Positions 31,409 through 42,590 of a DNA stretch of 64,000 nt are shown here, piece after piece; the first letter of the stretch is position 1, and every line of letters starts with the position of its first letter. Made by a program: the position numbers and the translations under genes. Source of the stretch: Puccinia triticina (taxonomy: Eukaryota; Basidiomycota; Pucciniomycetes; Pucciniales; Pucciniaceae). Location: positions 4,810,001-4,874,000 of the forward strand of contig NC_070559.1 in assembly GCF_026914185.1 (NCBI RefSeq), in the 5' to 3' direction. The notes beneath the pieces were generated by a model. It worked only from the letters and a program-made list of their open reading frames with translations, did not search any database and was not told the origin of the DNA.

Positions 31409-32397
31409 GGGGGTTCCAATCCACCTCCAGGAAGTTGTCCAGGTCGCACTTTCCAGGAAAAAAAACACCTCCCGGAACGTCTCCTGCGGACCTGGATTCC
31501 TGACCGGCAAGACCCTCTAGGAGGTCCAAGAAATCAGGAAAAACAAGTCCGAAACAAAGAAACAATACCATCTTATCTTAGCCCCGAACAGAACTGAACC
31601 CCCGGGACTTTTTCTTGCCATCTCCCCACCACGCCGTCATTGGGAGGACTCAAACCCTCTCGATGACCAGTCTGACCGGTCATCTCAAGGACTCAAGGTG
31701 CTCGATGACCAGTGTTTGTACTGGTCATCAAGATGAATCAAGCTTCTTGATGACCGGCCTGACCGGTCATTGAGAGAACTCAAGCTCCTCAATGACCAGT
31801 CTGGACGGTTGTTCTCAATGACCAGTACAAACTGGTCATCAAGAATGAGGACTCAAACCCTCTTGATGTGATCTGTCATTTTGAGGACTCAAGTCGCTTG
31901 ATGACCAGTATAAACTGGCCATCAAGATGACACAAGCTTCTCGATGACCGCAATAACTCCAGATCCCCTCCCAATGCCCGGTACAAACCAGTCAGCAAGA
32001 GGAATTAAGCTGCTCAATGACCAGTACAAACTGGTTGTTGAGATGACTCAAAGCTTCTCAATGGCTGGTTTGTAATGGCCATCAAGTGTACAAACTAGTG
32101 GTGAGTGTTATCAGCAGAGTCTTAGGTGCAAACTCCCAGTCTCAATGGCGAGTGCGGCGAGCTTCCACAAGGTGGTGCAATTTTGGGCCTTGATGGCACT
32201 TTGGGACCCCGGCCGCAATGGAATTTTATGAGATAAAACCACTCCCATTTTCTGGGAGTGATTCCCGGTTCCAATTTCCTGTTCTTGAGCATTTGGGGGG
32301 ACTCAAACTCTAGGTCCCAGGAATTTTTTTTTGGCGGGGGAAATTTATCCTGGAAAGTCCGACCTGGAAGACTTCCTGGAGGTGGTTTGAAACCCCC
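31409..32397. mobile_element. TA-flanked TIR element (989 bp) with internal hairpin array
   Basis: Left end GGGGGTTCCAATCCACCTCC, right end (reverse complement) GGGGGTTTCAAACCACCTCC. The arms match for about 50 bp (CAGGAAG..GTCCAGGTCG.ACTTTCCAGGA). TA lies on both sides (31407-31408 and 32398-32399), as for Tc1/mariner-type insertion. The interior carries a GATGACCAG hairpin array. Confidence 0.75.
31640..32100. repeat. Hairpin array, CTCGATGACCAG type, in the TA-flanked element
   Basis: Repeats such as tcgatgaccagtctgaccgg then tcatctcaaggactcaa. Spacing about 42-45 bp, arms more diverged than in other arrays. Confidence 0.8.
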
Positions 32398-32399
32398 TA

Positions 32400-33254
32400 A
32401 TGTATATACTTCAGTTTTCACCCCAAAAGTCACTTCTGAATCTAGCAAAATTGACCACACCTCAATTAACATCTTGGGTGTCAGATATTCATATCATCTC
32501 CTCTTAAGTTTCCCAACCTGGATTGCCAAATGACATGTAGAATGCAGGATCCTGAGTGCTCTTCAAGTGGACCTCAAATAAGTTCATTGTGGAATTTGCA
32601 ATTGGGCTGAGATAGAAAATGCACAGAAGCTGAAGGTTTGGATTGTTTACAAAAAGCAGCAAAAAATTAACAATGGATTCAGAATAAAGAATGAACCAAA
32701 TGAACAGCCATGAAAAAAACAGCAACTCAAATTAGTAACCCAGCACAAAATGCTTGTTGGAAATTATTGTTGGATGCAGGGAAACAATTAAACTGCATTT
32801 GCTTGGGACTTTTGTACGCAGCAGACTTTTTTTTTGTCCTGATGGTTTCTTTAGCTAAATATTTGATATATCTTTTCAAACATGTTACCTTTGCAACTCA
32901 TTTTCATATTGAATGACCCACCTCTCTATTGCTCTCTCATTATAATTTATCTTTACATCTAGCAGATGCCCGCTGCTTGTTAGTTACCAAAATTTGTGTC
33001 TGGCCTTGATGCAATTTTTTTCCCACTTGTCGCGTCCTTCTAGTATTCAGTTAGCCAGGCTATCACTAGAGAGTCTCAAAAACATTTGCAACTCAATAGC
33101 ATTTTTTTATTACATAAATTAAAGAAATACATCAAGTATCTCATTGTGAGAGGTCTCCATCATTTTTAAAAACATAAAAGAACATATCATGAGAGAGACA
33201 ATTCTGAAGTATAGCTAGTGAGAGACAGATAAATAAGTGAAAGCCTGTGGTGGA
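32400..33254. other. 3' flank of the GAF gene; no other gene
   Basis: AT-rich. ORFs of 65-75 codons without domains. Confidence 0.35.
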
Positions 33255-35682
33255 TCAGAGCTGTATTTTTGAGGTGTACCTCGATAATTCCTGCGAAAAT
33301 TTGTTCATGAATAGCACATCCTCCGCTCCGAAGACCTTCTTGGCATCATCAGTGTATCCAAGTAAGACGAATCCACCGGAGTTGGGATATGCTTCGGTGC
33401 CAATAGACAGTATCATCGCAGATGCACAGGTGGGAGCGCCAGCGCCTTGTGGCTGCAAGCCGGCTTCTTCAGATTCTTCGGCAGTCGGATTCTGGTATAA
33501 AAGGCCGCCTTGAGGTGCTCTTAGTGCTCGGAGACATAGATCTGCATCTATAACTGGGACCGGTGATGGAATGTTGTATCCCGAAATGATCATTGTTCGA
33601 CCCGATCCATTCGTCCCTCCGGTAGTAACTACCGCTGCCAGACACACCAGAGAAAAATCCAAGGTTTGTCCGATGAGGTTGGTTGCGAGATCAAAGACTC
33701 TCCGCGTCTTGGGACTTAAGGCTACATCCATGTCATCAAAAAGACCCAATCCGAGTTTCATGGGTGATTTTGCTGATAGGAATTTGTGAGATGATGCCAA
33801 GGTGGATATGGTGGAGACCGTGCTAATGCTATTGAATCTTCGGAAGATGGATTGGGTGGACGACGGTACGACAGCTTGGCTGCTTGTGTTATCGGTCAAA
33901 ACTTCACTGACATCCAGTGGACCATCTCCGCGAATTGGTGATCTGGACACAAGTTTCAATTCGTGGCACCAAGTTTGCTGACTGGCTGTGAGGTTTTCCA
34001 TCTTTTGCTCCATCTTTCTTGCGAACCATTTCTCGATTTCCCTTCTGGCGTATTCAGATAGATAAACAAGCCTCTTTCGGTCATCGGCACTAAATTTTTC
34101 CCGGGGGGCGAAGTCCAGAATGCATAGTGTGCCGATGGGACATGTGTTTTCTTCTGATTCTTGGCTTTTATCCAAGTTAGGCGCCATCAACGGTACCCCG
34201 GCGTAAAATCTCACTCCGTAGTTGGTAACCAATGGACCCTTTTCAAATCTCCAATCCTTGTGAGAATCGAGGACGGCAAAACCTTTGCGACCACTGAGGA
34301 TAGTATGTGCACCTGTAATTGGGATGAGTTACATTTTTTTGGGGGAAATCAGTGAGGCTCTAATTCATAAAGACGATGCAGGAAATCTGCGTACAAAAAC
34401 TGATTTCTTTGGGAATATCTCGCATTTCTCCAAGGCCGAGTTCATTCAAACCAGACGCTGCGAGGAAAACCTGGCGATTGTCGTCAAGCACCTGAAAGAT
34501 AAAAGAAGAAGTGAGCAACAATTAATAGCAGAGGGAAGAAAAGGAGATCAACTTACAGATAACAGGCAGAGCGAGGTGCTAAATACCTGGCGACACTCAT
34601 TAACAATCTTTCTGAGGACAGGATGTTGCTCCAAAGTTTCAGGAGGTGACGGAACACTTTTCATTCCGCTGTCAATAACTGATTGCTCTGTAAGGTCCAC
34701 ATCCTGATCATCACTGCAACTGGAAATGGGACGTTCCCAGGGAGAATCGAGACTTGAGGGGGCTTGGCCATCCGCCATCAATTTATCTCCGGCCTCAACT
34801 CTTGCTTTCCACTTTGCCAAACCATCATCTGACACGTCGTACGGCTTTCCTCCATAGATGCCAAGTCGGTTGAGCGCCAACTGTCGTACTTTCTCATTTG
34901 GCGGGTTTGGGGCCGAGTAGAACCGGGATTCGAACGCGGAAGGGGGTCCACCTGGGCTTTCTGGCTCCATCGGCGGCAAGGGTGGGTTAAAAACATCAAT
35001 TTCTTCCTGGTGGTGGAAAAAGAATGTGTCAGCATCAATAGATCGATTCATCAGAATTCCAGTGAAGATTAGTACTCACATTGGCATAGTAACGATGATA
35101 TTCATCCCACGTCTGTGGGTGTTTCTCAGGCGGGCTAGAAGCGCTGATTCTCACTTTCAAAACAGCTACCATCTTCTTCACATGCGTCTTGGTGCCATTT
35201 GTCCTAAACCTCCATGAATTCAAGATTGTCGTGTGTTTACTGCCCTTCGCATAAGTTGAGCTATCCTTCTCGAAATCGTCAAGTTTTTCTTCTCGTTGGA
35301 TGATCTCGGTGGTGGTTACAATGTTATTTCTCTGGCCTGTACTATCAGCTCTTGGAATAAAGGCTTTGAAAGTGATCCGTCTGAATTTAGTAAAACGTAG
35401 GTTCCTCTTGGATTTGGTGGTCGACTTTTTTGCTGGCCGAGGCGATTCATCTTCACTATCACTGACAGCAGGCGCGCAAGAATCAAGCCAAATGTCACCG
35501 GAGACTTCTGATCCTTCGCCGCTGATTCTGGTGCTTTTGATTGACGTGCCAGTGCCTTTATTCCAGAAGTAATCAGACGGTCTCGATTTGGATAGGCGAG
35601 TTGACTGACCACGCATGGCGGTATTGAATAAAGATGGGTAGGGAAGGAGCACACCGGAAGGACTAGATATGATGCTGGCCAT
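33255..35682 (-). CDS. Tandem GAF-domain protein, 4 exons, 735 residues
   Basis: Likely a small-ligand sensor or scaffold; no kinase, cyclase or DNA-binding part is present. Exons in transcript order: 35682-35080, 35006-34557, 34491-34395, 34312-33255, total 2,208 nt, all introns GT-AG and the frame open throughout. Residues 1-330 are mostly polar, with a TWDEYHRYYAN segment at the end of exon 1 and RLGIYGGKPYD in exon 2. The first GAF domain (about 335-480) has STSLCLLSVLDDNRQVF, EISFCAHTIL (created exactly at the exon 3/4 junction) and GVRFYAGVPL..GTLCILD. A second GAF-like domain follows (RVFDLATNLIGQTLDFSLVCL ... GGFVLLGYT). Similar tandem GAFs sit in front of fungal hybrid histidine kinases, so this may be a kinase-less relative. 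An in-frame Met at 35772 would add 30 residues. Confidence 0.85.
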
Positions 35683-35689
35683 AGTAACT

Positions 35690-36677
35690 GGTAATGATGG
35701 GAGATGGGTGATAGGAAGAATATTCAAGACGATGAATGAGACTGCGAAAAAGCTACGTGGATTGGTGGACACGGGACCGGCGATTGCTCAGCAGACGCGG
35801 GTATGTAGCAGTTGTTAGCTTGTGGATGGAGTATGCTAGGCTAACAGAGGGGGAAGATTGGATTGAGCAGGTATATGATGCTGGGGTGGATGCTAAGGGT
35901 AGACCGAGACGGTTTGTTTGTGAGTGTTGTGGATTGGTGAGGGGAGAGTGCGATAGGCTAACAAGAGCACTCTTTATAGGCTTCAATCAGCTGGTGCCCC
36001 TCCTACGAGGCGGGCTGTATGGTCGATTTTGGTTTCGGCGGTCGGGATGGCTGGCGAAACGCAAGAGCTGCTTGTGCAGGCCAGGCCAGACCAAGGCGAA
36101 TGCCAGCCTTCTATGACTTCAAACCAAGGCACATCGCCCGCTTGGCTATGAGATGAACAACGTCAGGGCAGACTGTTATAGCTCCTGGCCAAAAAAAAGG
36201 GAAATTGAATTCATTGGACATGAGGTTTTTGCACATGGTTTGGACTCGGAGCCAGGTTTGGTGGAGCATCTTGACATGTTTACTCTTCTTCCTGCGCTTG
36301 TTGTTGATCAACGGCGGCGTCGAGGATCGGCGAGTGGGGTTTGAGCAGCATCCAGGCTGTCAGGTGACCAGGTCCAGCCAGCTCAGGCTGTGTCCCCCGA
36401 AAGATTGCCGACACAACAGGGCCGCTTATGATGATCCAGGAGCCCCGCTGTCTCTTCAGTTTTTTGTTTTTGTTTTCGTTACACTTGATATGACTGTGTT
36501 GTTTATAAAACAATTTGCAAAATTCAACATCCCCTTGTTTAACTTTGTGCCCAGACAGTTGGCTCGATGTAGCTGACTCTTCAAACCAGCTTGGTCCGAC
36601 CGAGTCGGACCAGCTCCTCGGACATCCACGCTCATCCGCGTGTCCAAGAAGTTGTTGAGCTGTCCGCTCAAAGCTCT
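35690..36677. other. Upstream region of the GAF gene; no further gene supported
   Basis: ORFs of 60-126 codons on both strands without domains. 36589-36612 contains a short palindrome (ggtccgaccgagtcggacc). Similar CTCGGAC motifs reappear beyond the insertion at 42470-42510, so the MITE/copia stack may sit inside an older repeat. Confidence 0.35.
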
Positions 36678-37004
36678 TTAGAGCATCCGCATCCGTTGCT
36701 AAGTTAGTCTGGACTAACTAGCTCGGATTACGGTCGGACTAAGCTAATCCGAGTGGCCGACCGCATCGACGTAGATTGGGAGGTCCGAGGCTATCGGAGA
36801 TTATGTGATTAGGTGCCTGTATGGTATGTGTTTGGCACCTAAACACATAGAGTTCATGCCATTGAGCATGATGCATATTCATTTTATAGGTTAGTCCGAG
36901 GACTAGTGGGGGCTAGATTTATACCCCACTAGCTCCAAACCAAGCTCCGGGTCAAGTTGATCCCCGGTTAATCCAACCCGATGCGGTTGCGGGGTCGAAC
37001 TAAG

Positions 37005-37245
37005 TGTTGTAGTACGGATACGTAATATGTCATTACGTCCCATACTACAGTAGTCGACGTAAGTCATTGTGTCATGACTTACCATAGACATGGGACAATC
37101 CCATGTTACTCGACTCGACAGCTGTTTGTATTTACATAACTCATGTATATAAATACAAACCTTGTTTCTCTCTTTTGTATATTCTAATTCATTCCCTTCC
37201 TTCATTCACTCGAAATATACATACTCTCACTGTCAGGCTCCAATA
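37005..37245 (+). repeat. 5' LTR of copia element 1
   Basis: TGTTGTAGTACGG...GGCTCCAATA, 241 bp, no difference from the 3' copy seen by eye. Contains a TATA-like tatataaata at 37146-37155, a likely promoter. Confidence 0.93.
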
Positions 37246-37257
37246 GGTTATGAGCAC
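37246..37257 (+). promoter_or_regulatory. Primer-binding site, initiator tRNA-Met anticodon-arm type
   Basis: ggttatgagcac directly abuts the 5' LTR. GGTTATGAGC is the complement of GCUCAUAACC, the anticodon stem-loop of initiator tRNA-Met, not of a tRNA 3' end. Half-tRNA primers of this kind are known for Drosophila copia and yeast Ty5. Confidence 0.75.
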
Positions 37258-37462
37258 CTTCTCGTCTTAAAGCAAAGCATATACGGAGTTTGATTAAAGT
37301 TACCAGATATATAGTTTAACAAAGTTTTCTCTACTACGGATTTCCTTCTCTACGGTTTTTTCTGATACGTTTTTTCATCTACGGTAGTCTACGGTCTCTA
37401 TACAGTTTTTCACTATAAACATATCCTCCGCGCAAGTACCTTCTTATACACATATTTTACAA

Positions 37463-40400
37463 ATGGCTCCTGTCAACCGTTCCCCCAGCTCCATCGCCAC
37501 CAGATCTTCCGGATTAGGACCCAATGCCGGATCCAGCAGCAACGCCGCCGGAAAACGAGTGGCGGTGGCAAGCAGCCCCACGGGTTCCGACGATGAGCGC
37601 AAAACGGTTCGAGCAACTCGTGACAGCGCACCTCATATCAGCTCGACCGCCAGAACGATACCAGTACCTGTTGCGGACCCTGAAGACAAAGAGGAACCTG
37701 CTCCAGATTTCTCATATGCGTTGGACAATTGGAACAGGGAAAATATCACAAAGAATGCCTATCTCCGGTTCCCTGAAGGTTTTCGACTCACCTCGAGCGG
37801 CGGCAATTATCGCGACTGGCTCAAGGATGTCCAGGAAATGGCGGACTTCAATCTGGACTACAAGGAATATTGTTTCAAAGATTTCTCCCGACACCGAGTA
37901 GACAAAATTGCGCAAGCGATCCTTCGAACCTTGCTATCTCGGGAGATCAAGGCGGAGGTTGATGGTTTAAACAGCAGCTTTGACATTATGACGGCTATTC
38001 AACGCCGTTTCACCACTTTCAGCCGAGCAGCCCAGATGAATCAATGGACCGATCTCGAATCCATTCCCTGCGACTTATTGACTCCAGCTACTACAGTCGC
38101 GGTGACTTATCACAGACAATTCTTGGATTTTACAGAATCTGGCGCCTCCCTCACCAAAGACTTCCTCTTCGGTGTCCTTCTACAGGATTCTTTAGGTCAT
38201 GGTACCCCACTTCGGGTGGAATTCGACTATCGGGTCGATCAGGAATTGGCCGCCAGGCATCAAATTCCACTACTCTTTGTCGAAATGATTGACATACTCA
38301 ACGACTGTCAAGAGAAGATCAAGGGTAGTGACGCTGCTCAACAACGCCAACTCGCACCCAGCAATTTTGCAGCAGAGGCAACGGCTCATGCTAAACGAAG
38401 CGCTTCCATCGAAAGCCATCCGGACAATGTGTATGCCTTGGCTGGTTGACCAGCGAATTTTAAGTCACCAGCTCCTCGTCACTGCTACCGCTGCGGGTCG
38501 GGCGATCACCTCATCGGCGCTTGTCCTGTTCCAGCCGCTCCGAACCAACAAACCACCTCCAACCGCAGTCATCAATACCCAGCTCCGCAATACACTGCGT
38601 ACTACCCAATCCTGGCACCACCGATTCCTTCCAACAGCTACCATCCGTTACCAGCAAAGCCGGCCCCGTCCACAGCATCGAACCTCCGACCAGCTGATAT
38701 CTACAGACCTGTCTATCCAAAGGATACCCGAGCGAGTTCAACCCAACGTCCAGCTGCTCGTGAAGCTGAGGTCGAGATGCCAACAGACCAACCATTGGCA
38801 CAGAACATGGAGGTTGATGGGATCGATGGCGAGCCGATATTTGCTGATTTAAACTTTTCCGCTGTGTCCCCATCCGCGTATGCTGCTTCCCCTGCCCTGT
38901 TTGATACCGGGGCTACCCATCATCTCACTGGTGACATTTTAGCCCTGACGAATGTACACACGCTGAAACCTCCTATCCCTCTCCGTGTTGCCACTAATGG
39001 TACCCCTCGTTATATTACAGAGAAGGGCACACTAACTTTTCCTGGGGCGAATTCAACGCATACGGTCATCAATGACGTACTCTATTGCCCTCATGCCGCT
39101 AATACTCTTGTTTTGGCTGCGGCTCTACAATTGGCCGGTTTCTCTCTGTCATTCAGCTCAGATTCATTTCACATATCGCATGGACGACACTTCTGGACCA
39201 GCTCGGTCCTCAATCCAACCAATCGCAAATGGGAGCTTCCTGCTCCTCTACGGACTAACCCCACTGCTCCTTCACCATGTCCTCCTAACCCAAAACCCAC
39301 TGTCGTTACCGCCCCCTATGCCCCATTGTCTTTGTCTTCCCTTCCCCGTGTTCCCGCTGTTGCTTCCGCTGCCCCCCTAAGTCATCCATCACAAGACTGT
39401 ACCCCCGTTACGAACCCCCTTAACGCTGTAGTACCACGAAGCAACATTTCTATTTCCGCTGCAAATGCCAATAAAGACGCTGTTCCCTTTGAGTATTCTG
39501 TGCCAGTTGCGACGTCCCGTCCTTTTGAGACGCCCAAGCTTACTGCTGATGAAGCTACGCTGCTCCAAATTCATCGACGATATGGCCATGCCAGCTTGCG
39601 TACTATCAGGCGCATGATGGCTCTTGGTGTAGCGCTTGGATTACCAAAAACCTTTCCGAGGGGTGATATACAATGCCCCGCATGTATGATCTCCAAAAGT
39701 GTCAACAAAAACACGCTTACCTCAGACCAACGTGAATTTCGTCCAATGGATGCGTGGAACGTGGACTTAGTTGGCCCTTTTGAAGTACCTGCATTGGGGG
39801 GAGGCCTATACGTCCTCACTATACGGGACATCGGCTCCGGTTATGCCGAAGTAAAGGTTCTAACAAAAAAAAGCAAAGCTTCCTCTGTTCTACAAGATAC
39901 TATCCTCCGGCTCGAGCGCCGTACTGGTAGGCCTCTTAAAATTTTGCGGTCTGATAATGGCGGCGAATTCAATAGCAAGGCGCTCGGCGATTTTCTCTCA
40001 AGAAAGGGCATCACGGCTGAACAATCAGTGGCCTACCATCATTACCAGAATGGTACAATCGAACGTTTCAATCGCACTCTGCAGGATATGGGACGGACTA
40101 TACTCCTTGATAGTACCCTTCCCAAAGAATTTTGGGGACTTGCTTTCGTATGGGCATGCTATACACTTAATCGGATCCCAAACGCGGCCAGCGGCGACAT
40201 CACCCCGTTCGAAAAACTGTTCGGTATTCAACCAAACGTTGATCGTCTTAGACCTTTTGGGTCTTTAGCATTTATACATGTACAAGCGGAGAAACGGCGA
40301 AAACTTGACGACCGGGCTCTACGGGGTTATGCTGTTTTCTATCTACCGGAATCTAAGGGATGGGGCTTCTGGGTACCTGAATTGGGCTCCTACTGTCACT

Positions 40401-42118
40401 CGGCAATTGCTACTTTTCCAAATTTTCCCAGAAGCATTGATGTTTCGCCGGTTTTCTCATCCGTCGATACTCTTCAGATGCAACTGGGCAGCTTTGAGGA
40501 CGAAGAACTTGTACAGTCGCAGGATGAACTGGTCGATGCGGTGTGCTTCCTGATTCCTGAAGTATTGGACGCTACAGTTCCGACAACTTACAAACAAGCC
40601 ATGAAGGATACTGACGCATCTGAATGGGGAGACGCGATTGCTGAAGAACTTTCGAATCTAAAGCGCCTTGGAGTATGGACCGTGAAGGCGGTTCCACGTG
40701 GGACAAAGGTTCTTTGTGCTAAATGGGTTTTCGTTCGAAAATTATCGGCTACGGGAGTTGTAATACGTTTCAAAGCTCGTTATGTGGCAAAAGGTTTTGC
40801 TCAGATTAAGGGGGAGCACTTCAATGGTACTTTTGCGCCAACCGCTACATTTGTATCTATGCGGCTCATTCTTTTGGTCGCCATCCTCAATGGGTGGCCT
40901 GTACACACCTTTGACTTTGTAGCTGCTTACCTTAATTCCCCTATCGACGAAGAGGTTTGGGTGGCGGCACCAGATGGTTTGGACGTTCCCACCGGACATG
41001 CCTGCCTACTACATAAGGCACTATACAGAACCCAGCAGGCCGCACGCTGCTGGTGGCAACATCTATCTTCCACGCTTAAAGGTCTTGATTATATTAGTTC
41101 ACAATTCGACAGTAGCGTCTATGTTCTCACCAAGGCAAATGAACCTTCAGTGATCTGGATCCACGTTGACGACGGGATAGTCACCGGTTCGTCAGTTAAA
41201 ATTCTACGAGAACTGGAGTCCGCTCTGTCCGATTGTCTCGAAATCAAATGGTCATCTTCACTATCCAACATTGTTGGGCTCAAAGTATCAAGAGGTTCCA
41301 ATAATTTCTCTCTAAGCCAACCAAAGCTGATATCCAAGCTGTTATCCCTACACTGGGACGGTACCAGTCACGCAAAGACCCCTTTGCCTTCTGGAAATCT
41401 TCCTCTGTCCTGCACAGATAACGACGGTATTGACCCCGGGAAATACCTTTCAATCATAGGTTTTCTCAGCTATTTATCAGCTGGATCACGACCGGATATT
41501 ACGTTCGGTGTTAATTTCCTCTCGAGATTTTCCAAATGTCCGACTACTGAGCATTGGAAGTGTATCCGACATCTAGTCAACTACGTTGCGGCGACTCAGG
41601 ACAAAGTTCTCTACTTGCGGCCCGATATTTCCAGTCCCCGTCTAGCCTGTTTTGCTGACGCAAACTGGGGGGGTGAATTTTCCCGGTCGAATTATGGCAT
41701 ACTCATTCTGTTCCACGGTTGCCCCATTCATTGGGTAGCTAGACGACTAGCTACAATAGCTTCCTCAACGGCACATGCTGAATACATGGCGCTGGGACAC
41801 GGTACCAAACAGATGTTATGGATTAGGCACTTATTGACGGATATGACCGGAAAGGAAACTGTAGGAAAAATGTATTGCGATAACCAGGCAACAGTTAAAA
41901 TTTGCTCTGATGAGACTTCCAACAAGCGAACCCGACACACGGACCGGGAGTTCTACATCACTAATCAAGCACTATACCGGAAACAAATATCTTTACAGTG
42001 GATCAACACCAAACATCAATTTGCAGACATCTTTACAAAGAATCTACCACCTAACACTCATAAGTTTCAGATGTCCGTTACTTTAGGAGCGGTCTCGTCG
42101 AGTGGGGGGGTGTTGTAG
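37463..42118 (+). CDS. Copia element 1 Gag-Pol frame, interrupted by one UGA
   Basis: The first ORF (37463-38449, 328 codons) is Gag. It ends in UGA, and the same frame continues with no other stop to 42118; the next in-frame ATG is 38777. Right after the stop comes the zinc knuckle CYRCGSGDHLIGAC. Then protease with DTGATHHL; integrase with HRRYGH..CPACMISK and catalytic Asp (NVDLVGPF), Asp (RSDNGGEF) and Glu (GTIERFNR); reverse transcriptase with KARYVAKGF and the HVDD box (WIHVDDGIVTG); and RNase H with CFADANWGG, HAEYMALG and RTRHTDREF. The final stop TAG lies inside the 3' LTR. All catalytic residues are present, so the UGA is either a fresh mutation or a readthrough site. Confidence 0.9.
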
Positions 42119-42351
42119 TACGGATACGTAATATGTCATTACGTCCCATACTACAGTAGTCGACGTAAGTCATTGTGTCATGACTTACCATAGACATGGG
42201 ACAATCCCATGTTACTCGACTCGACAGCTGTTTGTATTTACATAACTCATGTATATAAATACAAACCTTGTTTCTCTCTTTTGTATATTCTAATTCATTC
42301 CCTTCCTTCATTCACTCGAAATATACATACTCTCACTGTCAGGCTCCAATA
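42111..42351 (+). repeat. 3' LTR of copia element 1
   Basis: Second 241-bp LTR copy. The pol stop codon lies in its first eight bases. Confidence 0.93.
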
Positions 42352-42400
42352 CTAAGTGCCCTAATCCGGGCTAACTTAGCGCCCGGTGCGGATGGTCTTA

Positions 42401-42590
42401 GGTCGAGTGGAGGAACTGCTCGGATCAATATCAATCCGGTCCGATTTCGGATCAATCCAATCCGAGCTCTACTCGGACCAGGTCACCCATCCAGGTCCGA
42501 ATCCCACTCGGACAGCAGATCGGAGCATTACTCTGATCAGGCAATCAGAGTAAATAGTTAATCCCAGCATCGACTGCATTTTCAACCGAC
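42401..42590. other. Short promoter region of the TFIP11-like gene
   Basis: Only about 190 bp separate the MITE/copia stack from the ATG. It holds several ATCCGATC/TCGGATC-type motifs (ccggtccgatttcggatcaa) in both orientations. The insertion therefore replaced or displaced the native upstream sequence. Confidence 0.4.

Larger units (their letters stand above)
37000..42356 (+). mobile_element. Ty1/copia retrotransposon 1, young and almost intact
   Basis: The element proper is 37005-42351 (5,347 bp) with 241-bp LTRs that appear identical. 5-bp duplication CTAAG at 37000-37004 and 42352-42356. Primer-binding site ggttatgagc at 37246, polypurine tract agtggggggg at 42101-42110. Domain order Gag, protease, integrase, reverse transcriptase, RNase H is that of Ty1/copia. 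One in-frame UGA at 38447-38449 separates Gag from the rest. Confidence 0.95.
36681..42397. mobile_element. 365-bp MITE, copy 2, split by copia element 1
   Basis: Left part 36681-37004, right part 42357-42397. Joined they give exactly 365 bp, the length of copy 1 at 24909-25273, which shows the uninterrupted target. Flanked by TTA at 36678-36680 and 42398-42400. Confidence 0.88.
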
